64,000 nucleotides of DNA from Ascochyta rabiei. Lineage: Eukaryota; Ascomycota; Dothideomycetes; Pleosporales; Didymellaceae. The DNA lies in NCBI RefSeq assembly GCF_004011695.2, contig NC_082419.1, positions 1,116,001-1,180,000 on the forward strand, given 5' to 3'. Numbering within the stretch: position 1 is the stretch's first letter; each line of letters opens with the position of its first letter. A model generated the notes under the pieces. The model did no database searches and was not told the DNA's origin. It saw only the letters and a list, made by a program, of their open reading frames with translations. A program made the position numbers and the translations under genes. Below, in pieces: positions 54,393 through 64,000 of the stretch.

Positions 54393-55598
54393 TCAGTTCC
54401 GCCTGTCTCGGGCTCCACGCCATCTAGCCTCCAGATCTCTCGCTCTCGCCGCTGCCTCGTCCCTCTTCCGAGCATTCATCTCTGCTTGACTCTGTGCATA
54501 GTCCGGCAACTCGTCTGTATCGGGTGAATGATCGCCATCGAGACCCAGCATTTCCAGTTCGGCATCGATTGCGTTCATGTCTGGTGTGGGGTCAGCATGA
54601 GGTGGTTGAAATGCATTGTGGTGAAGCATCCTCGCCATCGGCGCAGACACAGATCGTGAGGAGGCAAAGGGTGGTTCGAAGCTCTGCCAGCTCGCAGTCT
54701 GCTGAGTTCGATCGGGGATTGGTGCTGGAATGTATTGAGGCGACACTGGTATCGAGCCGTTGCTTGACCTACGTGCGAAAAGGGAACCTTGGAGTCGATT
54801 TGGACCGTTGGGAGACCACGAGTCTGTATCGGTTGGGAGACCTGTCGTTGCTTCAACAAAAAGATGAAACTGGGAAGGGTCGGCAAACGGTTCGGTTGGA
54901 GATAGCCAAGTGTGTGGTCGTGGCCTGTTGACTACGCAACCACGGGCCGTGGGACTGGGCGTTGTAGTCTCTGGAAATGTTCGTGCTCGCGTCGGTGAGG
55001 GATCGAGGTTTGAGCTGAGCGAGCTCATATGCTGTGGATAGTCTTCCGCAACAAAGTATGGTTGGTATTGGGTTGTATCTGGAAATGCTGGATTCGCTGA
55101 TTGAACTCGAGCAAGCGGCGGTAGGTAGACAGGAGCGGATTCATAACTTTGCTGATTCGGTGAATTTGGCATGCTGCGGGAATAATATCGTTGATAGTGA
55201 CCGTGTACGTCCACACTCAAGTGAGCGCCTGCTGACGAATGCCGTTGATGATGACTGTTCGTCACAGGCTGCAAATGCGAGGGATCAAGATGGTTGCTTG
55301 AGGATCGACCCCGAAGGAACGATCTTAACATAGCCGGCTTCCGACGTTCTCTCTTTGCTTCGGCCGGAGGCGGTGGTAGTGAGTTATTGAGGTCTGAGCT
55401 TGTAGATATCGTCGGAATCGAGAGCTGTATCTGAGAGGGATTCGAAGCCATTAATGCCATACTGAGACGGTTTGATGTCGTCTGGTATGCGGATTGCTCT
55501 GTCTGACGTTGTCTTTCAGGACTGGGCATGTTGAACCATAGTTCAGTGTCGTGTTCAATTCGACCTCTGGACCTTGATCTGGATCGGTCGTCTGTCAT
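54393..55598 (-). CDS. Ser/Pro/Gln-rich disordered protein of unknown function
   Basis: 401 residues, single exon. The N-terminus has an SRSRSRGR run, and the body is rich in Ser, Pro, Gln, His and Asn with no predicted membrane segment or signal peptide. The C-terminal 60 residues look more conserved: an acidic stretch with DELPDYAQSQAEMNARKRDE followed by a charged helix (about 360-401). The LPDY element resembles short Tyr motifs bound by WW or adaptor domains, as in arrestin-adaptor tails, but this is speculative. No enzyme domain is seen. Start and stop are clear. The protein is likely real because the C-terminal composition differs from random frames. Confidence 0.6.
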   Translation of the reverse strand: MTDDRSRSRSRGRIEHDTELWFNMPSPERQRQTEQSAYQTTSNRLSMALMASNPSQIQLSIPTISTSSDLNNSLPPPPAEAKRERRKPAMLRSFLRGRSSSNHLDPSHLQPVTNSHHQRHSSAGAHLSVDVHGHYQRYYSRSMPNSPNQQSYESAPVYLPPLARVQSANPAFPDTTQYQPYFVAEDYPQHMSSLSSNLDPSPTRARTFPETTTPSPTARGCVVNRPRPHTWLSPTEPFADPSQFHLFVEATTGLPTDTDSWSPNGPNRLQGSLFARRSSNGSIPVSPQYIPAPIPDRTQQTASWQSFEPPFASSRSVSAPMARMLHHNAFQPPHADPTPDMNAIDAELEMLGLDGDHSPDTDELPDYAQSQAEMNARKRDEAAARARDLEARWRGARDRRN

Positions 55599-58196
55599 TG
55601 TACTCGTTTCCTTCTCTCCAAGGCGATACTCTGGACTTGACTAAAGAAACGAGTAGGCGCAATCAACACAGCCAGCGATAGTCCGTAAGACGTACGATTA
55701 GCAAGCGCTGTTGAAACAATCGGCGCCTGGCAGTCGGCAAGCATACTAAAGTACGCTGAGGTAGTATTGCAGGAGGATCGTCGAGGCTGTAATCGTGCTC
55801 CCGGGTACGCAGGGGTAGTCAAGTCAGGTAGGTCTAGGAGCGATGGTGTGGTCGTGTGGAGATAGAACTGCAGCTGTATGGCGTGCGCTAATGCACAGAG
55901 GGAACTTCAGCCAATTTAAAATGCTGAGCACCGAACCGAAGCACAAAATACTCGTCAAAATCAGCGGTACAAACGTTGCCGGAGTTCCGAGCATGTGGAA
56001 AGAACAGATACGACGGAATGAATGTTTATGGGCGGGATTGACCGAGCGCCGTGCCTCTGAGTGGCAAGGGCAGTCGGGCGCAGGGACAGGGCAGGCGGGA
56101 CTGGACGAGAGATGCTCTGTGTAGAAGTCGATAAGGGGAGAGTCCTTGCAGCAGGATCAAAAGTGCCTGGTATCCCATGTCAGAGTGTTCTGTTCCCAAC
56201 GGGGCGGAGGCGAAGAGGATGCTGGCCTGAACACACTTGCGCCCGTACGGAGATTAGTCTACAGCGGGTGGTTCTTTGATCTCTTCACCCTAGCCTTGTG
56301 CGGTAGACACAAGGGTCCGCGGCGCATGGTAGCCTCCACAGACTTGGATCATCATTCCAAGAAGGCATGATGCGTTAGGAGATGAGCGGGTACGAAGCAC
56401 ATGCTGCGACCTTAGAGTAGACCCTGCACGTGGAAGGCCTGACATGGAGGCTAGTTGAGATTTTGGCACATGCTCGCTCAAGCACTGGGCAAGAAGCCCG
56501 TCTCTTCTCAGCAACAACCGGTACGAAGCAGCTGGTATCTTTCTGTGCGACCACGCGGCCAGAAACGGAATTGTACATATGGTAAGCTGGACAAGTGGCA
56601 GTGATGTGCGTGCGGGACGACCGCCTGCCAAGAGAAGCTGCACCCACTGCACTGCCCCACCTATTTTTGGAAGGAACAACACACCAGCGCGCACGACAAA
56701 GCAACCGAGGCAGATCTCTCTCCACCACAACACGGAGCTTTATGGCAATTCTGATACAGTAACGACATCTACGTTCGATACTTGCCAGCCATGCACCTTT
56801 TACTATCTATACTTTCTTTTTTGCAACGACCTGACTGATACTACCTACCTGCCTTCTTTGGACTCCACTCCGGCAAGGAGTGAAGGCGGGAGTGGACATC
56901 TGCGCGTCATGTCTGTGGCGTTTCTGCTGAATCATGGCGTCCGCGTGGAGGCTATCTGCCCCATAGTGGGCAGCCTCACGTGCCACTATGTTAGGAGAGG
57001 GGGGCTTGCTCTACTCCTTCGGCGCCTACTGGAGCTCCGTGGTTCCGCACATACAACAATCCTCTGGCGGTCACGCCTCGCTGCTGCATCATGCTAGGTA
57101 CTATTTACTGCTTGCGAAGCGCCTAAGGGGGAGCGTGCGGCAATTACGTGACACTGAACAAGTGCCTTGAGTCGCTGATGGTTCTCGGTGATATGTTTCT
57201 GCTCTTGTTTGCTTTGAAGCTACTATGGTACCCGGCGTAGGTCTTGTGAGTTGGGAAGTAGCCACAATAGAGCCTCTCTCCACAGCACCCCTGGTTACCT
57301 ACTTTCTGACAGAGCTTACGTCCGATACTTTGGTAGGACCTTACCGCGTGTTCTGAAACACTGACGGGACTGACCACGCATCTGACAGCTGTAGATACAG
57401 GGATTTCCCATCGGGAATGCAGACGACCTTGTTCAAAGCTGACTTAATATCAGGCTGGAAATACATGACAGCTCGAGTCTGGATATTGAGGCAGAAAGCT
57501 TGATAGACAGTATCGCTCAAATATTGTGACTGCTTAGCTCGGACGGCGTTCCTGAACTCAGTCGGACATCAAAGAGTGATCTCCTTTGGGAGGCCTGATT
57601 CATTTCCACTCGACTCTATTTCACTGGCTGTAGCAACTTTGATCAACTGCGGCACTTACAGGCGCCTCAGATAGATGATATACCTCCGCGGAGCAGCTTT
57701 ATTACAGCCGGAACGGAGCTTCTTCAAACTATCCATGCAAGGCAGACTTTTAAATGCAATACATCCAACAGGACATCAACAGGAACTAAGGAATCGGAAA
57801 AGGTGGCTCGCGATACTACCTCCTATACGAACCTACGTGTTTAATCTGGTGAATCCTAGTCATAGGGCTGGATCACTCATTTTACATGTGATGTCGTTGA
57901 TTCAACAACATCATATTCTTTTTTTTTTGAAGAGCCTGCCGAGGGGTCTCGGTTAGCCCGTGCTTACCATCAAAGCATGTAGAGCACAAAGAGAGATCGT
58001 AAACAAACGCGGTTCTGCCATTACTACCCTTTCGACGTTGAACTGACGTTCACAGCGGTATTCACAACCTGGAGGCTAGATCCACTAGCACGAACTCATC
58101 ATTTTCACGGTGAACGATGAGTTCAGCACAGGAGGTATTGGGCAGCAATATCTAGTTTTTCTGACAATACGAGCTACGTAACGACCTGTAAGCACC
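55599..58196. other. 2.6-kb region without a recognisable gene
   Basis: The largest gap in the window. Short frames on both strands (longest 172 codons, 56579-57097) show no family resemblance. A near-perfect inverted repeat CATAGTGGGCA / TGCCACTATG lies at about 56963-56991. It may hold long untranslated regions, non-coding RNA or an old degraded element; the sequence alone does not tell. Confidence 0.4.
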
Positions 58197-59117
58197 TCAC
58201 ACAATCGAACCGTCGTTTCTTCGGCTCGTCTGAGGCCTACACATACTGACATCGCTCGACCAGGTATCCGATGCATCATCCAACTTCACGCCCTTCTCTT
58301 GGATATCCGTGTCCCTTCGCTGGCTCAGCTGTCTAGCGAGCATGTTTCTGAGTCTGATGGTACTTGAAACCAAGAAGAAGATAGTAATCATGCCAGCAGC
58401 ATACCCCAGCACATGTAGTATGATGCTCACGTTGCCATGAGCAGGGTTCATCCACTCGTAGACGTAGAAGCCCTGAGTGTATCTCGTCAGGTATGCCAGA
58501 CCAAGATATGCTGACAATAGCAGCAGGACAATGCTCAGATAAGAAAATGGCGGCGCCTTTGTGGCAGATAGCACAATCTCTACGATTGCAAATACCGAAT
58601 TCAGACCGTGGACCGAGAGATTCATCCACTGCTCGAAGCGACCGGCTGGCCATCCGCTATTCATGGTTCCCCAGAACACAATCGTGACCAGGAAAGGCAT
58701 GCTCGTCACACACGAGTAGTACACGGAGTGCATAAGCCGGAGGATCTTAGGCCAGTCGTGCAACCATGTGCGGTTCCTGAAAGCAAACATGAAGGTGTGC
58801 AGACTGGAGACCAGGAAGTAGAACCCCAAGGACCAGAATGTGAGAAATGTGAAGAAGCTAAACGACTGGCCAATGGCGTGTTCGCTTTGTTGAATCTCAT
58901 ATGAGCCGATGTTGACGTCCTTTAGGCCAATGGTCGCTGTGTTGGACGCGAGCCAACTGTAGGAGACGATGATGGTCGTAAAGGTGTATACGCAGAGAAC
59001 CGCGCGGATTAATGCGAGAACGAGAGGAGAGACGAAGTGGGAGGTGACAAACGTCGTCGAAATGTCAAAAAAATCGGCAGAGGGGACGCCCCAGGCTTCG
59101 TACGTAAAGAGCTTCAT
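58197..59117 (-). CDS. FAR-17a/AIG1-like multi-pass membrane protein
   Basis: 306 residues in one exon. About six hydrophobic helices are visible, with family motifs: FLTFWSLGFYFLVSSLHT (about 95-112), a RLMHSVYYSC helix, NLSVHGLNSVFAIVEI and YLGLAYLTRYTQGFYVYEWM. Animal AIG1/ADTRP and yeast relatives are membrane threonine hydrolases of fatty-acid esters of hydroxy fatty acids. The conserved His in SVHGLN and the nearby polar residues agree with that active site. Fungal substrates are unknown. The C-terminal tail is cytosolic-like, polar and Ser-rich. The ATG at 59117 is the natural start. Confidence 0.8.
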   Translation of the reverse strand: MKLFTYEAWGVPSADFFDISTTFVTSHFVSPLVLALIRAVLCVYTFTTIIVSYSWLASNTATIGLKDVNIGSYEIQQSEHAIGQSFSFFTFLTFWSLGFYFLVSSLHTFMFAFRNRTWLHDWPKILRLMHSVYYSCVTSMPFLVTIVFWGTMNSGWPAGRFEQWMNLSVHGLNSVFAIVEIVLSATKAPPFSYLSIVLLLLSAYLGLAYLTRYTQGFYVYEWMNPAHGNVSIILHVLGYAAGMITIFFLVSSTIRLRNMLARQLSQRRDTDIQEKGVKLDDASDTWSSDVSMCRPQTSRRNDGSIV

Positions 59118-60396
59118 GTTCCAGTGTAAATGAGACAGTTGGCTCTGAGAGGAAGTGGATGCAGCACAAGGTTGCTACAAAGACTCGATTCAGGTATAGA
59201 TTGGAAGGTTCTGCGTTTTACCATCCGTGTGAGCCTTATATGTACTCAGATTAGCGACATATTTCGTGTACATCTTCAGCCGCTATGTCGATGCTTTCAT
59301 GTAGTCGCTCACACCGTTCCACACCATCAGTACCTAAATCGATAAGCAGCGTACCCATATCAGCAACGCCACGCGGAACCGTCACTGCACACCCATTCTT
59401 TGTCAGCTGTTTTGCCCTGTTGAGCTCGTTTAAGATTGCTCTCCTCGGCACTAGGCAGCTTAACTGATACTGGCCAGCACGTCTGCAGCGCCATAGCGTT
59501 GTGCTTTACGCCAGCCCTACAACATCGCGTGGATAAAAGTACGCGTTGCCAGGCGCCCGCACCTACTCCAGCGCCTAAACCGGCCTCCTTCACAGGCATT
59601 ATCGAAGTAGCTCAGACTCGCGAAATTGTGCTAAAACATCGCTCATGGCCAATTATTGATTCGAGGCCCGGCTGAAAGTGGTGGAGATTGGTATAGCGGC
59701 CATTTTCAGCCGCAATCATCAAGCCACGCGTGTACGGGGCGCGCGATATCTCGACACTACAACACCGCAAGTGGGACTCTCAATCCAGATGGGCAAATCC
59801 GAGAAGCTAGAAAAGGATACTGAAGCCACAGAAGAATCATGGTACGCCAATACAAAGCCTTGTATCTACGCTCGGCAATGCCGAAAAGAATATATTTCTT
59901 TCTGCGCAAAGCTCCCAGCTCATCCATTAGGAGCAAGTACGTCGCCGCTATTATTAACTCTTCCTCCCTAAGCTCCCGGCAGTTGTGTACCTCACTCTTT
60001 GCGACTGTCTTATGATGCATTAATGCAAGCTTACACTGATGACGACACGTTGCACAAAAGGCCAACCTCAAGCCATGTCGTACTTTTGGAAGATCTGAAG
60101 CATTGCAGGCTTCTTACACCCATACCTTCAATTGGTTGGATTGCAGAGGATTGCGCAGCTCCCATCTGTACTGTACGTCGTAATGGTATTGTGAACCTCC
60201 TACTGGCCATGTTTGCGAGGCAAGGGTCACCACAGTCGCACAAAAATGCAATTCTATCAAGGAAGGTCAATTCTCAATCACCTGAAGGGTGCTATGAAGG
60301 CAGATAAAATGCATCTAGACTGTCAACTCTGTGCCGACCAGTCCTTCCGTTTGTCGCCACTCGTGTCAATTGGCATCCCGATCCCCTTCAAGCAGA
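59118..60396. other. Intergenic region upstream of the WSC gene
   Basis: 1.28 kb of mixed composition; no gene is supported. A 5' exon of the WSC gene encoding a signal peptide might lie here, but no convincing hydrophobic ATG-initiated exon was found. Confidence 0.4.
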
Positions 60397-62662
60397 ATGG
60401 GCAGTCTCACCGCCGTTACTTTTTTGACCCCAAACCTGCCGAGTGGATGGGACTACCATGGCTGTTGGACTGATTACGGCAGGAGGAAGCTCGCCGGGCT
60501 CTCGTATGCGGACAGTGCGAACATGACTCAGGCAAACTGTATCGCTTTCTGCGATAGCAGCAATTATGCTTACGCAGGAATCGAATATGGGCAAGAGTGT
60601 TGGTGCGGTCACCTCCTTGGTGCAGGATCTGAGGTCAGAAACGATACCGAATGTTATTTCAAATGTCCTGGCGCAGCTGATGAAGCTTGCGGCGCTGGCT
60701 ATCGACTCAATGTATTTTTTGGCGGGCTACTAAACACTCAAGTCACCAATTCCGGACCTCCAGGCACGGAGTACATTGGCTGTCTCACTGACAACGTTGA
60801 AGCTCGTGCTTTATCAGTGTTCCAGGCCAGCGAAGACGGTATGACGGTGGCTGAATGTACTTCGACCTGCAAGTCCCTTGGGCATAAATTTGCAGGTCTG
60901 GAGTATAGCCGTGAGTGTTTTTGCGGCGATTCCATGAACAACAGTGCTACAACGACCGACGAGGGTTGCGACATGACTTGTGCCGGCAACTCATCGGAAT
61001 TCTGCGGTGGTGCCGATAGACTGAATCTGTAAGTAATCGTGTTCTCAATAAGCCCTTCTACCTTGAGCTGAAGATGTTGCAGATATAAACTAGATGCAGG
61101 CACTGCCAATCCTACTCCAGAGACTTCAAGTACCACTTCGCTTACATCGATCTGTGCTCCCACTGCGACGGTAGCCGCCGATGCGTACATTACCAACGGT
61201 GGATTTGAGCAAGGACTTGACAACTGGTCAGCTGTAGCCTATGATCCAAATCTGGTACCTTTCGACGTAGGGCTCACAAATGATTCGCTTGAGGGTTGTG
61301 CTGCTCTGTAAGTCTACAGGTTCTAGAATGAGATACCCGTTAATCTGTCCAAAAGAACCGCAGTACCGAGATCCGGTATCACGGCACTGTCCGCACATTT
61401 CCAGGCATCGACGTCGTTGTTCAATCTGCAACCTTCTCACAACTACACAGTCAATCTTTCCCTTGGACACCGCACTGTTGTCCGTCAACAAACAGCAAGC
61501 TCGGACCCTAAATACACCATCAGAATGTCAAACAGTCTATTGAGCCGCGGTAACGTGTGCGGGTTCTCCTCGTCACCCTGTCCATTGGTTGGCCTCAACA
61601 ACTCCATGTATATGGTTTTGAGCATGCAGTTTCAAGCCGACAGTCCTACCGAAGAACTGACTGTATATTTCTCATGGTATAATGGAAATTTCGACATTCC
61701 ACTCTATCTCGACAGTGTGTCTGTGAGACCAGGCTCCGAAGACGTCTTGACGGATTCCAACCCTTCGGAACGCAATTCTCAAAGGCTCGTATCTGCACCA
61801 TTAGTTACAAGGTCTTCGATCGCCACAGGAATAACACCACCGAGCGCGCAACCGTCTCTGATCAAAAGAACCCCCGCAATCTCAAGTGCGGTTTCTGCTC
61901 CTTTTCGTGAATGTTCAGCGCTGAACTCGTCTATCTCTGCAGCACCAAACTCCTCGACATCCATCTCGTGCTCAAGATCCCTTCCGAATTCGACGCGCTG
62001 GTCAACTCCACCGCCCGATATAACGCGCAAAACCTTGGCCAACAGCGGCTTCGAAGACGGTCTCAGAGGCTGGCAGTTTCTCCTGACAGGAGGTACCTTC
62101 GACGTAGCCACCACAAATCAGTCCCTGGAAGGTTGTTCTGCAGTGTAAGCTTTCCCCCTGTTACTCCTCCAAGCAGCACCTAAACCTTCAAAGCTCCGTC
62201 AGACCAACCTCACCCCACACGGGCAAAAGGCGAGCAGTCACACTGCAGACTCGCATGACTAACTTGAATTCCTCCCATGAATGGTACACCGTTGAGCTCT
62301 ACATTGGACACGCGAATATCACGCACAGCCCGCCCACTGGCACATCGCCCGTTATTTCGATGAGGTATAAGAACGCGATAAGCGGGGATATCGAGCGGTC
62401 CACCAGCCTGTGCGGGTTTGCGCGTACGACCACGTTGAACGGCATCCCCCAGCCATGCAGGCTATTCGGGGCAGATGGCGCGCAGTACCAGAGTTACGGA
62501 ATGGATGTCAGGGCGTTTGATAGCTCGCATGATCGGTATACGAACGCTACGGAGATGGAGATCTCGGTCGAGATTGCGTGGCCGGCTGGGGCGGTGGAAG
62601 TGCCGGTTTATGTAGATGGGGTTGGGGTGTGGGAGATCAAATGGGGCTCGATCTCGCGTTGA
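60397..62662 (+). CDS. Double WSC-domain protein with two C-terminal beta-sandwich-like modules
   Basis: Predicted 704 residues from exons 60397-61028, 61083-61307, 61356-62144 and 62194-62662. Two WSC domains (about 18-110 and 124-211) have the cysteine pattern YHGCWTD, CWCG, EACGAG and YIGCLTD, CFCG, EFCGG. They bind glucans or other cell-wall carbohydrate. Two related modules follow: module A (from about 246) opens GGFEQGLDNW, and module B (from about 514) opens SGFEDGLRGW. Each reaches SLEGC(A/S)A(L/V), where a phase-2 intron falls, then continues to a Cys-containing segment (VCGFSSSPCP / LCGFARTTT). A Ser/Thr-rich linker joins them. N-glycosylation sites are frequent, which implies secretion. 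The start lacks a clear signal peptide, so the N-terminus may be incomplete. Confidence 0.75.
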
Positions 62663-63207
62663 TGCAGATTGGGTATGGGTGTCGATACCAACCGATCAAT
62701 TGTAGACAGGTGGACGTGTTCGAACATCATTGTTGTCTTGGCCATGTAGAGGTCAAATTTCGCACGATTTTCTTGTGGAACACTCAAATTACCCTTTTAT
62801 TTCAAAGCTGTGCGGACGCGTTGGCGAGAAGAGCGGTGCGTTGACCCGAGGCTTACGGGTGTGATCCTGGCCTGGTTTCGTGCATCGACCTTGCTTTCCA
62901 ACCAGATCAAGACCGATGGCTTCGACACTTGCCCATACCTAGCCACTGGTCTTGACGTAAAGAGATAGCACCACGATGGGCAGCTTCGAGGTTGGCAGTA
63001 GGCGTGCAGGGCAGCAGGGGTAACGCGTCGAGAACAGAAGGAATCGGTCGGCGAGGGAAACACCGACTTGCCGAGGTTTGCGACTTTTGTTTCGATTGTG
63101 TATGCATGTGTGCATCTCTCCTTCACTACAGCCAACACTGCTTGCGCGACTCACGACTCCCGCCAGCAACAATATCATAGTCCGATTCACGGCCTGCAGA
63201 CGATGCA
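62663..63207. other. Intergenic region between WSC and TAD3 genes
   Basis: 545 bp with the WSC gene's 3' flank and the TAD3 promoter. Nothing further is recognised. Confidence 0.4.
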
Positions 63208-64000
63208 ATGAGCGCCCTCGCGTCCCCCACCGGGCGTCTCGTCCCCTTGCGGACCAAAGACGAAGTGCGTGCCAGCCTGGAGACGCACGTGGTCTATGTC
63301 GTCGAAGTGCCAGCAAAGCATGCCAATGTCGTCAAGGAGTGAGCGGCTCGCTCCAGACACGGCCAATTGATGTCTGACTAACAGTGCAGTGTCGTGCAAG
63401 CAGCCATCCCGGACTTCAGGACGGCGGAGATCTCGCACCTGCGCCGCGTCGTGCAGTTCAAGTACCTGCCGGCCCACCTGCAGAAGCAGTTCTACCCGCC
63501 CGCGAGGCTCCCGAGAGGTGATGAGGACGATCCTGCACCAGCATCATTGTCCCCATCCACTGCATCGCTGCCCACTCCTCCATGTCCATGTCCATGTCCA
63601 CGTCCAAGTCCAAGTCCAAGTCTCTCGTCCACGTCCACATCCAGCCCCTCGTCCACGTCCACATCCACATCCAGCCCCTCGTCCAGTCCCACGGTCGACA
63701 ATGGCAGTGCGCCTGCTGCTGCCGAGGACGTTGCTAAAGACATGGATCTAGTGCGCTACTTCCTCCTCTGCCCCACCAGGCACATCCAGCATGCTGACCT
63801 GTTCGCCCTCCTCCGCAAGTGCCCGCCCTTCGACAACGGCAGGACAACGCCGCGCATCCTGTACGTCACCGTCCCGTCGCTAGCACCCATCTCCGCCGAG
63901 CAGTCTGAGCAGTGGAGCGAGCAGTACTGGCCCATTGCATACAAGAACACCAACCCATACGGACCACACCCGAGTCTCGTTTCACGCAACCAGGCAGAAA
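63208..64000 (+). CDS. TAD3: tRNA-specific adenosine deaminase subunit TAD3 (5' part, cut by window end)
   Basis: Exons 63208-63338 and 63390 onward, with a 51-bp intron; the frame runs off the window. Tad2-Tad3 is the heterodimer that converts A34 to inosine in tRNA anticodons, and Tad3 is the non-catalytic subunit. The N-terminal region matches the family (VPLRTKDEV, VEVPAKHANVV, IPDFRTAEISHLRRVV). Before the deaminase domain comes LRYFLLCPT-like sequence, a YWPIAYKNTNPYGPHPS block and SRNQAE. The Cys/His zinc motifs should lie beyond base 64000. A Ser/Pro/Thr-rich insert of about 60 residues (63510-63700) is coded by CCATGT and CCACGTCCACAT minisatellites. Splicing restores NVVKDVVQAAIPDF. 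Confidence 0.82.
63565..63690 (+). repeat. Coding hexamer/12-mer minisatellite in TAD3
   Basis: CCATGTCCATGTCCACGTCCAAGTCC-type hexamers pass into two copies of a unit containing TCGTCCACGTCCACATCCAG. They encode Cys-Pro/Arg-Pro/Ser-Pro and then Ser-Thr runs in frame, within the linker between conserved TAD3 blocks. Confidence 0.8.

Noticed and set aside
56579..57097. 172-codon open frame in the large gap
   Set aside because: Cys/Thr/Arg-rich composition with no domain, no splice support and no neighbours to explain it.

Overview
The window is nuclear DNA of a filamentous ascomycete. The evidence is about 21 widely spaced, mostly intron-bearing genes with short GT-AG introns (about 45-130 bp) and CTAAC/CTGAC-type branch sites, fungus-specific families (SLD7, the vacuolar M28 protease PFF1, WSC-domain proteins, GH35 lactase-type beta-galactosidase, ERG24) and one AT-rich block that looks RIP-degraded. 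The gene set fits Pezizomycotina and probably Dothideomycetes, but the class is my inference. There is no CRISPR array, operon or prokaryotic feature, and no tRNA or rRNA that I can support.

Layout. 1-984 is an AT-rich, gene-free block that ends abruptly at a perfect 26-bp palindrome (989-1014). 1.5-12.6 kb holds housekeeping genes: tubulin cofactor B (two unusually long introns), an F-box/beta-propeller-like protein and SAE2/CtIP sharing a 244-bp divergent promoter, a small membrane protein, and the bHLH factor CBF1. 12.6-19 kb is an island of micro- and minisatellites around and inside the STRIPAK gene FAR11/HAM-2. It includes a G-quadruplex-like run and a pair of opposed pentamer microsatellites. 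19-26.4 kb holds a cytochrome b2-like flavodehydrogenase, an SLD7-like gene with an unexplained in-frame TAA, a secreted class II-type peroxidase and a small methyltransferase-like gene. 26.9-41.2 kb holds PFF1, an unrecognised coiled-coil protein, the GH35 beta-galactosidase (7 exons), an MFS transporter and an ATG37-type acyl-CoA-binding membrane protein. 42.2-55.6 kb holds an MRL1-like mannose-6-phosphate-receptor-domain protein divergent from ERG24, a 1378-residue nuclear-GTPase-like protein, an unrecognised HExxH zincin-like protein and a Ser/Pro-rich protein. 58.2-64 kb holds a FAR-17a/AIG1 membrane protein, a WSC-domain protein with a duplicated C-terminal module, and the 5' part of TAD3, cut by the window end.

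Functional links. Most genes are unrelated neighbours, as is usual in fungi. Loose themes are chromosome and replication biology (SAE2, CBF1, SLD7), membrane trafficking, vacuole and peroxisome (PFF1, ATG37-like, MRL1-like), sterol synthesis (ERG24) and secreted or cell-surface enzymes (peroxidase, GH35, WSC protein). I see no secondary-metabolite or defence cluster. The most unusual items are the interrupted SLD7 frame, the WSC protein's duplicated module with an intron at the same place in both copies, the HExxH protein, the large GTPase, and the repeat island around FAR11.

Exon coordinates were derived by hand from reading frames, splice consensus and family knowledge. Every spliced model given closes to a whole number of codons; no transcript data or database search was used.
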